This document shows, in pieces, positions 45,432 through 59,158 of a stretch of 64,000 nt of DNA. The stretch lies in contig JADFUC010001453.1 in NCBI GenBank assembly GCA_019722365.1, positions 2,480,001 through 2,544,000 on the forward strand. Reading direction: 5' to 3'. This DNA comes from Lithospermum erythrorhizon. Taxonomy: Eukaryota > Streptophyta > Magnoliopsida > Boraginales > Boraginaceae. How positions within the stretch are numbered: the stretch's first letter is position 1; every line of letters starts with the position of its first letter. The translations under genes and the position numbers were made by a program. The notes under the pieces were generated by a model. That model did no database searches, was not told where the DNA came from, and saw only the letters and a list, made by a program, of their open reading frames with translations.

Positions 45432-48400
45432 ACTGAATGTTCAGAAGTTCAGTTAAGCATTGCTATAATGATGCAAGAAAATGATGAGGACTCTTCACTC
45501 TTGACTGTCTATGAGATTTTGATGCTGAATAATACTAAACAAAAATGACATATGTTCACGAGATGAGCCATGAGATTGGGGGATTGTATGTAATATGTAT
45601 GTGGTCCAAGATTCCTTTTTATTACTATGTCTTATCACTCTTAGCTCTACTACTTTTGTTTGCTTGACCTCTTAATAATCAACTACATAGTTTTAAAGTA
45701 TAAGATATTGTAGTTAATTTCACATGTGAGAACCAAATTTAATGGATATGCAAATGTTACTTAAGTTTGCTCATTATCATATTTCTTAATGCCTTTCTGT
45801 ACATATATGCATATGCAAATATTACTTAAGTTAGCTCATTATCATATTTCTTCTATTCTTTCCTTTCCGTTGCTTCTTATAGGTAAGGTAGCTCAACTTA
45901 GTTTCACCTCTAACATAGAAGTAGAGCTTAGGAGATCATTAAATTTTCAAAGTTTAATACTCAGTATATTATTATATACAAATAAAAAATACATTTATAA
46001 GTAATGAGTCTTGGTTTAGTTTATTTATACATCTAAATTCGCGTATGGATTGTACTTCAGATTCACGACGCACCTACGAACACCCAAAGAAAAAGCTTCC
46101 GCCATGGTGGATAAATTCTAGAGTTTTGGCTGAATGGCTCAAGTTCGAATTCAAATACTACGTATGAAGAATCCCACAATACATAATTATCTCCAATAAT
46201 TTCGGCCTTCCTTTTTTTTGCTTTTACAACCTAAAAATCTAAAATTTCACACAACACATCTCTCCAATTCTCCAATGGGTGTTCATATTCTTCCTTTTTG
46301 AATTTTTTTGGACTGGATTGGCATTGTTGTCTTTAGTTAATAAATCATTAGTTGAGGTGGTTTATACGATTAGACTTGGATTAAAATGACATTTATATTT
46401 GAGTTTTTGTTTAAAAATTTCTCACGTAGTATTCATACTTTATGAATTCACTATTTTTATTACCGTTTTTTTCTATATTTTGGTATATATTGAATTTTAG
46501 AAACATTCATTTTTTAAATTCTGGATCCGCCCCTCGCTTAGGACATCATTGATCAAATATGGTTTGGATCGAAATACATTAGACGATATTAATGTGGTGG
46601 CTATTTTCTAGTATATCATGCCTTCAAAATTCTAGCACGCCAATACCTCTAACTGCAACGCAATGGCAATACATCTCCTTAAATTATTGTATCTGTACTA
46701 ATCAACCAATTAATAAAAAATAATGCTCCGTGTAATAAAGGGGGCCAGAACTTTTTCAATTAACTGTTTAAATTCAAATTTGTGAATAACAGAAATCAAG
46801 GGAGAATAATGTTGTACTGTTTGAGCAAGAATATTCTGAGTTAATGATGGAACAGCTTACTAATGGTTGTTAATTTTAACTCCACCTCACTGATGACACA
46901 GTACAAGTATATCTTTTAAAGAAAGTTGTGGGTTGCTTGTTTTGACATGTTCTTTCTTCTTTTGCATATTCAACTATGTAACCACATTTAAAATGCTGTA
47001 GCAAACTCATGATGTTTATTGAACCTTACAAGTTAATACGTACCCCAAAATGATGGTCCTGGATTTTACGTTAACAAAGTTTATAGCCTTATTTGATATT
47101 TAACATATATAACTTTGATTTGTTCCGAAAATGAAAAATTATCTACATTATAACTAATAACATTTTATATATATTTTTCATTAAATATTATAAAGCGAAA
47201 GATAACACATATAATGGGATTTTGAGCCAGAAATTTAGAAACTGAACCATCAAAATTCATAACTCGATAATTTTTTTGGGATGAATTCCCTAATGTTTTC
47301 TTGAACAAGACAAATGAAAAATAGTAAAGAAAGAAGAGCGCACATGGTAGTGAGGGGATGAGAGTCACGGATGTGCCTCTATCTTGATTAATACCACATG
47401 ATACCAATGGGATGGGTGTCACGGATGTGCTTTTGCTTGTCTTGCTTTGCCCCACATAGATGACAAAACTCTTTGGTATTATTCAATCATGATGTTTACA
47501 ATCTCATGGTAGATGTTGTCGTTTGAAGATAGGGGTATTCACGGTAGAAAGTAGGAGTTATTAGCAAAGAGCGAATAAGATTCTCTATTTCATTTCGATA
47601 CCTCCTTTCATGTTTAAAACTTTATACATCATGTATCGAGTGGTTACATAATAGTATAATACATATCCATGATGTACTCAATACGTGGTGTACAATAGTT
47701 CAAAAGAGGAGGCATTCGAAAAATAGCGGTTACGGATCCCCCGTTAAAAAATGAGGAGACATACAAGAATACATGGAAAGGAGGTAGATGATCATTTTCA
47801 TCAAATGAGGGAGTGAGTTTCAAGAATTTTAAATACACTAGCAATTGAATACGTGTGTTGCATGTGACAATTCTTATGTTTAATATTTTATTGGATTTTG
47901 AATTCATATTTTTTCTAAAAACTTTGAAATAATTTTATTTTACGTACATTTGATTCAAATATATATTCTTTTTATATATGTTAATGAGTTTTTGTATAGT
48001 GAAAATATGATATGAGAAACATTAGCTTTAATTATTTACAACAATTTGCATTAGTGTAAAGTGGTAACAAATCTATAGCATAAACATAATATTAATATTT
48101 AAAATTCGTCTTATTTGTAAATTAAAACATAAATGAGGAGTTCATTGTCTTATTTGTAAATTAAAACATGAAGAAGGTGTTTCCTAAGACATGGTTGATG
48201 ATATTTCATGATTTCTCTAGTTTTATCTTTTTGTTTTTTATAAATACTAGTGGACGAAAATGGATTTGTAATAGTTAACAAACATAATATAATAAATTTA
48301 TGTGTTATCTCACTAATATATTTATGTTAGCTATTTACTTCAAATAAATAAATTAAAAAATATTCAAATAGTAAGGTATTTTTTAAAATTAGAATAAACA

Positions 48401-49136
48401 TAAATTTTTCTTCTTCTATTTGTATGAAAATTTCAACAAATATATTTTTAGATTCAAACCGCAAAAATAGATCTAATATAATGTGCGGATTTTATTTTAT
48501 AGTTTTGAAGGCGATATATAATGAGATCGATAATAGAAATGACAAGTACTAATTTTTTTAAGTATTTTAATATTCTCTTTTTAGGTGTTATAAAATTACA
48601 CTCCTAAAATTTAAAGTACATATAACTAAGATTTTCATTCTTGACAATTTTTGAATTTATCAAAACATTTATATATAACTTAAAGTATACAACTTAAGTT
48701 TTTAATAGTTTCATCTCTATCAAAGATCGTAGAATGTTATATAGAAGATACATTTATAATTTATTAGAATCGATTGTTATTAATCATAATTAGGATAAAA
48801 CATACTAACATCTCATTTAACCATGTCTTTATTTATGTGTACTATCTTTTTTGTAATAAGTACATAATGTCACTTTTTCTTTGCAAGAATCATTGAGACT
48901 AATATTCACTTATACTTATTTTAAGTTTTATAGAATTTAATCTATGTTTAGTCATCCAATTAATCTTTGTCAAGTATTTTAAATTTTGTAGAATTAAATC
49001 TCTATATATACATAATTGAGTAAGTATTAAAAAACATGAGTTAGAAAGATATAACTAAGCTATTGAGGATTTTTATATATGCTCATGGGATAATAAATAT
49101 AATATAGTTGTCTGTATCTTCTTTGTTAAACTCACA
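45432..49136. other. Promoter of the receptor kinase, then gene-free AT-rich DNA
   Basis: The first few hundred bases should contain the promoter and leader of the reverse-strand receptor kinase gene; no element is fixed. ATTACTTAAGTT within a ~38-bp direct repeat occurs at about 45752-45789 and 45817-45853. GCACATCCGTGAC occurs twice on the reverse strand (47363-47375 and 47417-47429). GTCTTATTTGTAAATTAAAA is repeated at 48108 and 48147. The reverse frame of 96 codons at 47165-47455 is low in information and overlaps these repeats. No gene is supported. Confidence 0.5.
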
Positions 49137-49137
49137 C

Positions 49138-50135
49138 ACGGGGCCGTCTCATAAATAACGAGGGTCCTGTGCCTAAATATAAAATGAGGCCCCTCTATTA
49201 AATAAATTTTTCTTCTATGTAAATAAATAACCATATAAATTTAAAAATAAGTTTAATTCAATAGACTATTCCGAACATTCATTGCAAGTTTTGTCTCAAA
49301 AAACTAAACCATTCATTTAGAAATTGAAATTATCCTGGCATTTGTTGAAGCAAAATTATCAATTAACTCTTTGTTGTGCGGAAACTACGGCAAATGGTTA
49401 CAAATACGAAGAGAATAAAGAAACTAAACAACAATAATAGATAACCGACAAGCGATAAAGAAATCTTAATAGCATTTAACGTGGTTTTAGATTACACTGC
49501 GGTAATCCTAGACTAGTCCACGGATAGAAGAAATATTATTACTAAATAATTGATGAATTACACCAATACACTCATATCAACAAGAGTTTTTCATTATATA
49601 ACAAACTCCACTTACTATTGGCAGTGGGGAATATGCTAATACTAAGACCCATTTTATATGCTCAGCATTTGTGCTTACCTCCTAAATATTCAATGTGGTA
49701 CGCACTCTAAAAAATTCTAAGCTTATATTTAAACACTCTTCGTATCTAATTTTCTCCAAAAAATTATTCTCTATTGATTTTGAAACATAATCATCAATAC
49801 CACAAGATTATAACTTTAAGTATTTGTTTACATTAAATATATAATTGATGAATGATGAAAAATTGAATAATTAAATTCAACTTTAAATAATACTCCATAA
49901 TATTGAAGTTTGATTTTTGAATTGGGTATTAAACTATTAAAGATATGTAATATGAGATAAACACTCATAAGCATAAAAGCATTCACTGTCCATTCTTGTT
50001 TTATCAGCTGACTGTTTGCATCCTTGTTTTATTTTATTTTTTGGTTTTTTTATATGTTGACAGGTGCTCTGTGGGCCCCCTAGTGGGTGAGGTCTTGTGC
50101 AGAGTACGGTCTCGCACATGCCCTTAGCCTGCTCA
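49138..50135. mobile_element. hAT-like transposon remnant
   Basis: The left edge GGGGCCGTCTCATAAATAAC, followed by GAGGGTCCTGTGCC and AATGAGGCCCC, and the right edge GGTGAGGTCTTGTGCAGAGT with TCGCACATGCCCTTAGCC, resemble the ends of plant hAT elements of the ZMYM1/TTF-type group. No transposase frame remains between them. Family recognised from general pattern; boundaries approximate and the 8-bp target duplication was not confirmed. Confidence 0.35.
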
Positions 50136-50860
50136 CATAAACCTTATTTTTAATCTCAAGATATAAATCATATGAAGAATGTTAATTTTAATTTAAGTTC
50201 TATTTATCATATTAAAAAATATTAATAATATTTTTTCAATTTTCAAGAGACCCCAATAACTTTTGATACATTATTATAATCAGATAATCAACATATCAAA
50301 TTATATGCATAATAATAATAAATAAATATTACATAGAAAAATAATCAATCAAAAAATTACTTATAACAATTAATAGTTAGATACATTTTTCGTTCATCTC
50401 ATGCAAAACTCTAATTGTCTATAATTCTTCTTATATAAATATATATGCATAAAGGGGAAATGAGTAAAAGATGAAATATAGTATATATAGAAAAATATTT
50501 TTATGTGTTACATGTTCAAAAAAAATAGAAAGACAAACCATGTTATAGTGTCGAAGATGGTGCAACTCACAAAAATTTCAACTCTACGCAATCTGATGAC
50601 ATTTATAATAAAAAAGAGGAGGGTTGTTGGGTTTGCCATTATTGGTAAGAAAGGTTTTACTATTAGCCAAGGATCAACAAATACTGAGAAATTTTGCCAT
50701 TTTTTTTTAGAGAACATAATGACTTGCTAGCTAATTGTATCTATTTATACAATTACTTTCTTTAGAATGTATTTATTAATTTTAATCATAAAAAATATTT
50801 GAGAAAGTAAGAATTATCGTTGTGTAATTTTCAAAAGGTAGAATAGTAAGAGACTATAAA

Positions 50861-51204
50861 TCTCAACCACTATAAATTGTCTTGAACTATAATTTTAATG
50901 TATTTTATTATCTTGATATGAAATGCATAGATTTGTTTACTTATATTATTTTTAAGATCAATTACTATGGAATACTAAGAGTATTGTAACTCTCAATCAC
51001 TATAAATTATCTTAAAATATAATTTTAATGTGTGTTTATTATGGTGATGTGAAATACATTAATTTGTTTACTTATTTTATTTTTTAATATCACTACTATG
51101 GAATACTAAGAGTATTATAACTCCCAATCACTATAAATTGTCTTAAAATATAATGTTAATGTATTTTTATTATCTTGATGTGTTTATTTTTAAGATCAAT
51201 TGTT
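50861..51204. repeat. Tandem repeat, ~130-bp unit, 2.6 copies
   Basis: Units begin at 50861, 50991 and 51122, each with TCTCAA(C/T)CACTATAAAT, then ATAATTTTAATGT, and the first two finish with ACTATGGAATACTAAGAGTA. Period 130-131 bp. The third unit is cut short. Composition is more than 75% A+T. Could be a small satellite seed. Confidence 0.85.
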
Positions 51205-51440
51205 ATTTTATTTCAATAATAAGCTCAATATTTCTAGATTATTTAATAATAATATTGACGATGATAATAATATATAATTTTATCTATAATGAGGATACAA
51301 ATGTAGTCTACAAGTTGAAGTATTAATTTGGACATGACTCATACATGAGCCTTATTAACAATTATCCAATGATAATGAATTAAAATAAATTATAAATTTA
51401 ATAATTCCTTATTACATTGAATTAAAATAAATATTAATAC

Positions 51441-52318
51441 TATTAGAAATTAGAGAATTTTGATTTCTATAATTATGTCCATTAAGTATAATTATTGTAA
51501 TAATTCATTTACTAGGTTTCACTAAACGAGATTATCAAACTAAGTGTTCAATAAATAGTAATTGTGAATTATTATTAATCAACTCACGATAATATCGTGG
51601 CTATGCCGATTGCTAGGATCGCATGCATAACCCGGGAGTAATAATTATAAAGGTCAATTATATTATCATAACTAATATTATCTCGAGCCCAAAAGTGTCA
51701 CACACATACACGATAAAGTTAGTTATATATTCCATGTATGGAATTAAATCGAGATTGCTAAATTGGGAGTTGATTAAAATCATCGGTGATGTACCCAATC
51801 GAAGTGTTTATATCGATAATGTAAAATTCAAATTGGATAAAGGCTAATCAATTAACTTGTTAGTTCAATTGAAGTTTAATCCAGTGGAAGCTCATTAGTA
51901 ACTTGTTAAGTTACTTACACGACTATATAAGAAAAAAGATGAAAAATAGAAAACCTAAGTTTCATTTTCATCTTCTTCCTCACCAAAGGCCACTTCCTCT
52001 TCTATTCGCTTTCAGAATTTGAGTCAAGTTTTGACCTCAAATTTCATCCAATTGTTCGAGATTCTAGTGTTCAACGTGAGACTTACATCTTGCGCGGACT
52101 AACCGGGAGGCATTTCATTTTGGTGTACTCAAGGGAATTGAAGGAGGAATCGTGGGAGAAGTTTGAAACATCCGCTGCGTAACTTTGTAAGTTTTCTTTT
52201 ATTCATACGTAATGCCTCTTTTATAAGATTTATGTTGTAATTGTTATTATAAATTTATACGATCTTGGTCGCATTTGTTTAAATTTATTATGAACAAGTT
52301 GGGCGTGAATTCCTAACA
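51441..52318 (+). repeat. 5' LTR
   Basis: 878 bp, beginning TATTAG (expected TG, so one base changed) and ending CCTAACA. It contains a TATA-like CTATATAAGA at about 51924 and a pyrimidine-rich R-like region after it. Matches 59159-59990 plus 62750-62834. Confidence 0.8.
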
Positions 52319-52338
52319 AGGCATCAAAGCATGTTTAA
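52319..52338 (+). other. Primer binding site (initiator Met tRNA type)
   Basis: AGGCATCAAAGCATGTTTAA directly follows the 5' LTR and matches the usual plant TGGTATCAGAGC-type site with a few changes. Confidence 0.65.
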
Positions 52339-55300
52339 GTTTTATATATTTTGATTATATTTATATAAAATTTGTTGTATGAACATATTTTATACCTATT
52401 TTCATGTTTACATATTCTTGACCATGAATATATGTTATAAAAATTGATCCATGAATAAATATGTGTTCTATAACGTCTTCAAGTTCACTGGCATGTTAAT
52501 TTTGATGATTTGAATTTAGATTTGTATTTCATGAATTGAAAGGGTTTTAAAACATGTTTTGATTGAAATCTAAACGTTTATTGATTCGAGGAATTTAAAA
52601 TATTTCTAAAAATTCCACCAATTTTGTTTGCATTTCGTAGGACGAGAAAGTATCTTTGAAAACTTTCATAATTTGGATTGTTGAAGTGTCCCAAAAACAA
52701 TTTTTTATTTTGTGGGAATGTTTATTCTACAATTAATTTTAAGTAAATGTTTTTTACAAATCTAATTTGAAAGGTTTAAGAAATTGTGTGGAATGTCCTG
52801 ATAAAAAAAATTAGAATTTTAGATATGTTTAAGGCTCCTTTCAAATCTATTTTTCCAAACATTTGGAATTAAATCGAAAAACTGAATTTTTGTGAAATCT
52901 AAGTGGGCGACGGCCGTCGCTGCATGTCCGGTGACCAAATCGACGCCCCGCCACCGCTTGACGCTGCCTCCTGGGAGCGCGCTTAGCCGGTCCGGCACGT
53001 GGTTATGTAGGATTGGCTGAAGGTCGGTCAGTCTGCCTCGTTTCTTCATCGGATTTTGTTGTTACAAAACCCTAATCCGTTTTTTAAAATTATTAATTTC
53101 GGTTTTTTGTGTATTTATTATCATTTATTGCTATGATAACTGTAACTATCAATTTTAATGATAATAAGTTTAATTCAATAATCCATTTCATTATTTATCC
53201 TTTTATAAATGTATTTATTTGAGGATATAATCATGGTAACAATATCTAGTTAAAATATAAATATATTTAGATAAAAACTTGCTAGTTTTATCTTATTATA
53301 TTTACAGCACAATTATTGTAATAAATCATTATTTTATTGTATATATGAAATAGTTATTGTAATAATTATTGGACACAAAAATATGGTACTAATATATTTT
53401 TTATTATATATTTAATGGATATAATTATGAGATTCAAATCAATTAATTTCTATCATGTTTAAATTCGTATGGTTTATGTGATTGATTTTGATTTGTATAA
53501 TCAAAAATGGAAAATATATATATGATTGTCAATCATATATTTAAAATTTAAATTTAATTGAGAGTAATTATCTCAATCTCATAATTAGTATTGATTGCAC
53601 ATTAAGTACATTTTATTATGTATTGATTGCAAGTTTATTAAGTATTGATGACATGTTTATTGCATACTTATTGCATTTCATACTTAATTGCATTAAAAAT
53701 ATTTTATGACTTTTATGAGTCATTTATTCCATACCATTTAATGTATTAAATGCATACTTTATATGATTTAATTATTTGCATTATTTATTGTAAATGGAAA
53801 TGGAAAGGAATATATATCGATACGACCTAGTTTTGTATTTTATTTAAATACGGTTCAGGTACCATTTATTCGTTGTAAATTCCATCACCGAAACGTATTT
53901 ATTTATTTCATTTATTTATTTTTTATTTCACCCACAAAGCTCGCTGCGGCCGCCTTAGTTGGGTTAGTAAATAAATGTACCGCTGCGGGAGGCATCAAGA
54001 TGGCGCCACCATAAGATATTTGGCAAACTGAAGTTTTTAAAAGTTGAAGAATGGCAAGACCGTATTTGCATATGTCGAATAGGACCTTATGTGTTAGTAT
54101 TACACTTGTAAAGTGTCAGACAGTTCATTATATTTTAGGTCATATCATATATCTCCCGAATGTGTATTATTTGTTTGATTTTCATGATGCACATATTACT
54201 CGAAAGTATGTACTATATAACATGTTAAATAATAAAAAATAATATTAATCTCAATTATAAAATTTAAGCACTGTGATCAAACCAATTTTAAAGTTGTGAA
54301 ACTTATCACGATCGTCAATATCATGACGGCAGTGTACCTTGGGCATCGCGGACGAGTATGACAATGGATCATGTCAGTTGATTTCCACCAACGTCAGGGC
54401 TGATGATCATTCCAAATAATAAGTTGGTTTAATTGGTTGCTTAACGGGTGATTTTCACTAACGCTAGGACTCGCGACACCGCCGGCAGTCTGTTAGGGGA
54501 GCGCAAGGGACCCAAGAAAGTCAGGTCGGCACACAATTGATTAGTTAATCTACCATCAGGCCGATTCAAAATGTATGTTGTTGCCGCTAGTTCCAACCAA
54601 CCTCACGGATATTGGATACCTTGTACATTTTGTGAGATTTGAAGTATGGGTATAATATTTATACTCATTTGTAATATGTTTGATTGCTTTGAACTGGCCA
54701 CTAATTCGCAACTATATGTTTCCTATTATGATTGGCACACTACGACACTGCTTATTCACCGATAATCAGCAATTTAAAACATAAGTTTATTATGTGAAAT
54801 AAAACAAGTTAAGGAGAAATCCATAAACTTGTGGTATTATCGTGTTATAAATGCTAAATGCATATTCCTTCACAAGCCATTGAAAATGGTTATTGTATGC
54901 TAATAAAAGGACAACCATTAAATACCACAATCACTTAAGACTTGACTTGATCATGCGGACACGTTACATGAACTTTTGTTCAAGTGAACGACGTCACATG
55001 ATGTGATTGAGAGGTAATTAATTTTGATCTCAATTAAAGGTGATGATACTATGAAGACTAATATGTTATTGTCTCTTAGCCACCAAACAAGCACTAAATG
55101 AATAGTTGAATCTCTTTTATAACACAATTGAGAAAACTATTGGATGATCTTGAATGTTGTGTATCTACATTTCAAGACATGTCATTGGTATTTAGTTTCA
55201 TCAACAAGGTAAACTCTGCCTTTTCATGAATCGTGGATTTGAAGATGTTTCGTGGCTCAGATAACCGCACAAGCAATATTGTCTATTTGGTTCGCACATC

Positions 55301-58300
55301 ACTTGTAAAGTTGAGAGCACAAAGAACTATGATTTGAAGTTAATGAGTAATTTCATTATTTCAAACACAAAGCACAGAAAGAAGGATATCTATAACACTT
55401 AAGAAATAGAAAGAGAGGTTTGATAAAACCTCATATCTCAAATGGTTTGTTGTCAGAATTGTCATTATGGCTAAACTTACCAATGTCTTGTGACATCAAG
55501 CTTTTGACTCACATGATTTTGATCATGATTACGAGTCAAGTATAGTAGTTTCCTGTGGTACAAGGCACAAAGAAATATAATTGAGCTCTATGTAATGATA
55601 GCTTAATTACGTTATAAGAGCAATACGCTTAAATCATCCATGAATGGTTGAAACTTCAAACTGTTTTCTTTGAACCTATGCTTCTTGAAAGACATTTTGA
55701 ATAACAATTGAGTGATACTTATGGTAAATGACTTTAACCAGACCCGAGTTCAATCTTGCAAGATGAACGGAGTCAACTCTTACTAGACTTAGTGGGAGGT
55801 TCGTTATCTGTTTAGCTTGTATGCCGCATACAAGTTAGTCAATGATATAAGTCGTTGGAATGATACACCGTAATTGATAAGAGTACGGGAGGACCATATA
55901 AATACTATGAAGTTCTCGAATTAAGCATCATCGATTAATTTAGTAGTCCAAGGAATGAGACATCATTCCGATCTTAAAGGCGCATTCAAGTAAGATATCG
56001 AAAAAAAGTCAATCATGCTTTTAACAGAAGTAAAACACAATGGATGAAATTTTAATTTTGTATACCAACGTAATTTCATTCTACATTAAATATGTCACTA
56101 GTTGAGTGATAAGTAAAGAATTGTGTTTAATGTAGCTAAAACAATGAATGAAATAAATTCACATATTGAAAGTCAAGCACCTACTTTAAATTTATTCATA
56201 CTCAACTCAGGAGACAACTCAAGCAGTTAAAGTTTGACAAACAAACTTTGAAACATCTCGAATAGACAAGTTAATGTTATGTCTCCTCAAGTAGACATAA
56301 TTTAAAACGGGTCAAATGTCGAGATTATGTCATCATGTACATAATCGGGAAGCGCAATGAATTTATTTCCATCTACTATAGATTTATAATTTATTGTATA
56401 TATAGTATCTTTCAAGATGAAGTAAAAGAGTGGAATTAAATATATGACTTGAATGGCATTCAAGTGGTTCAGAGACACCAATTCAAGAGTTAGAACCTCT
56501 AATATATCAGAATTACAAGCGACAATTCCCCGGCTTTACTGTTAAAGTCTAATGCAAAGAGACATTTATGTTATGAATAAACATACTCCAAATGTATGAC
56601 TTGAGGTCATCTGAGTGAAATAGATCTGGAATACACGAGTCGAGTATATAACTCACTCTATTTACCTTCTAGATGGTGATTCATCGTGGGCAAGTTAAAC
56701 GCAGCTTCCATTAAATGAACATATAGTCATAAATGAATCAAACATTTGGTTTCGACCAAGTTGAATGTATTCATTAATTGACTATGTACATGTCTATTTC
56801 AAATTTTTCCTTATTACCCACGTGTTGCAACATGTGTGTTTAAGTGAGTGATCCAAAGAATGTTCCTAAGTACCGATCAAATGCGACGCATACTTGGATA
56901 TCATATTGGAAGTTCACATCTCAAACGAGAACAAGAAGGAAAACGATTATATTATCAGTATCCAAGTTGCAAACTTGAGGTATAGTATAATGGAGTTAGA
57001 ATCTTCATCTTGATATTTTTATTGAAATAAAAAAGGGGTCAAGAGTGAAGAATTGAGTTTCTAGAAGGTTAAATACAGCACAATCCACACATAAATATTT
57101 TACATGTTTGAGTACTAAAAAGAATCTTCATACAACCTTGAAAGGTATGGTACCTAATTAATTTGCACAATTGTTAGCCCAATTTACATATATGTAACAT
57201 ATGCTATATTAGTCACGCAAATATAAGCTAGATGACATTTCAAGTTGTTAAACTATAATGAAGTCATGAAGCTGCAGAATAAAATCTGTGATGGATTAAA
57301 TTCTATGATAGATAGATTCCTTTGTTGGACAATGCAACTCTCTATTGGGAGGTAATGCTCCCACAATTAAGGACCTCACGTGATCGAGTGGTCGACTCTA
57401 TTACATGGTAATTTGACTATCAGATAGTAATATGATTCACTGCATGGCATGTCGTGATCATGTGTTGTACATCACTTAATTTTCATGACATAACACACTT
57501 CCATAATGAATTGTGGAGTTTTACTAAAGGTATTTGCACTGACCTGAATACGCTTTGTAGTAACTTAAGAGAATAGGTAAAAAATATAGCTTCTATGAAA
57601 AGGATCACTTATTGATCTTCACGTAGAACCGAACGTGAGAATAGTTTCATGGACGCTTGTCCCATGTGTGGAACACTATTAGCCAGTACACGAGGTTTCA
57701 GTCTAGTATACTGAGAGTAAACCTAAGAAGCTTGAACTGCGATATAACATTGGCCAAATAACTTGTATTGTTGATAATGTTATTAAAGAATATGCATTTA
57801 ATAAGATAGATGTGTTTTAACACACCTTTAGTTGTGTTGTAAACTTGCCCGATAGTAACCCGAGAAGTGGCTAACTGCCACAAAACCTGAGATAGTCACT
57901 AGAAATACCAAAACGAGGTTTTGTCCTTGTTACACTTAACTAGTGGGTATTTCGAGAGAAAAAAATTGGACCTTGCATGGTAATGTCCACAGCTTAAGCA
58001 AAGTCATGGGCAAAAAGGCTTTAAAACCTTCTTGCACATAGCTATGTGCTTAATTATACTAGATAAGTCTTAGCCATTATTGATTCCATGGTTCGAGAGA
58101 CCTAGCGTACGGATGTAAAGCTCCACTGGCAAGTAAGTATTTTGGATTACGATATGATTGTACAATTACTTTCTTTCCGCATTTTACATGTCTTAAAAGA
58201 CCTAAGAGTTTAATGCAAATTTAAAGGTTCCACGTGTGGACTTGAGAAAGAATCTCGGAGTTGTTATATTCCTCTGTGATTAAATCAAGGTTTGATTTCT

Positions 58301-59145
58301 GACGAGATCGAAGAAAAAAATGAACGACGAAGGTTCGGCTGAGCTGTTCATTTCATTTTCTAGAACAAGGTTAAGCAATTGATTGAACAAGGTAATTATT
58401 GTTTCTTGCCAATATAATTGTGCCAATCACAATATATGAATACGTGATTCATTCATATAGTCATTTATTATTTCACGCTTGGTTGAAATAATAAAATCCC
58501 AAGGCGTCTATGGGCCTGTGAGATGTAACTCCTGTAAGCGTTGGCAAATCCTCTTCAATCTAGAAACATGAGATAAAGCCATTTCCTAATCGATGTTGAT
58601 GTTTTTGGGGCAACCAACATTTAATGATCAACATACGATTGATTTTATGATCAATTTTATTGGATCGTGGAGAGTTTGTAAAGTCTAATCAATCTTATGG
58701 GCTATCGCTTACATAACCGAGGAGCCGGATCGACCGCCGCGAAATCATAGAAGATAAGGCGTATATCCGTGTCCTATGATGTTTGCTTAGAACCGTTAAG
58801 TTTAACAATTTGCACTGCCGTGATATAACTACTTATGGTATATGAGTCAAGGCTTGACTATGTCAAACGCCTACCTTAAGGATTATAATCCAGATATGTC
58901 AAGTGACACAGCGAGTATAGAAGTAGGTGTTGATATATTATAAGGGATTTTTATCCACTCTTTTGATATGTTAAGGTAGATCCCAAACCTCTCAACAGCC
59001 TGGGACCGATTGGTTTACGGGACCATGCGACGTAGCCGGCTCAGCCTCGAGTAAAGAAAGTCGTGGGTGTTTGCGAAACACTTCTATGGTTAGCCTGGGT
59101 GACTAGAGATCGCAGATAAAGGAATCGTGAAAGTAATCGGCCCAA
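52339..59145 (+). other. Decayed internal region of the LTR retrotransposon
   Basis: No open frame longer than about 75 codons in the sense direction. Islands rich in G+C (52905-53010, 53940-54010, 54440-54560) stand out against AT-rich DNA and may be former coding parts. Around 58975 GATATGTTAAGGTAGATCCC may echo the end of a Copia polyprotein, but this is weak. I cannot assign domains. Confidence 0.4.
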
Positions 59146-59158
59146 GGGCAAATGGGAG
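59146..59158 (+). other. Polypurine tract
   Basis: GGGCAAATGGGAGG-like purine-rich sequence immediately before the 3' LTR, the usual plus-strand priming site of LTR elements. Confidence 0.5.

Noticed and set aside
47165..47455. 96-codon reverse frame
   Set aside because: Low-information sequence covering a short direct repeat; no homology recognised.
50503..50730. 75-codon forward frame with a Lys-rich start
   Set aside because: Isolated in AT-rich DNA, a similar-length frame exists on the other strand, and no domain is visible.
52819..53049. Reverse 76-codon frame over a GC-rich island
   Set aside because: Probably a chance frame produced by high G+C in a decayed retrotransposon.
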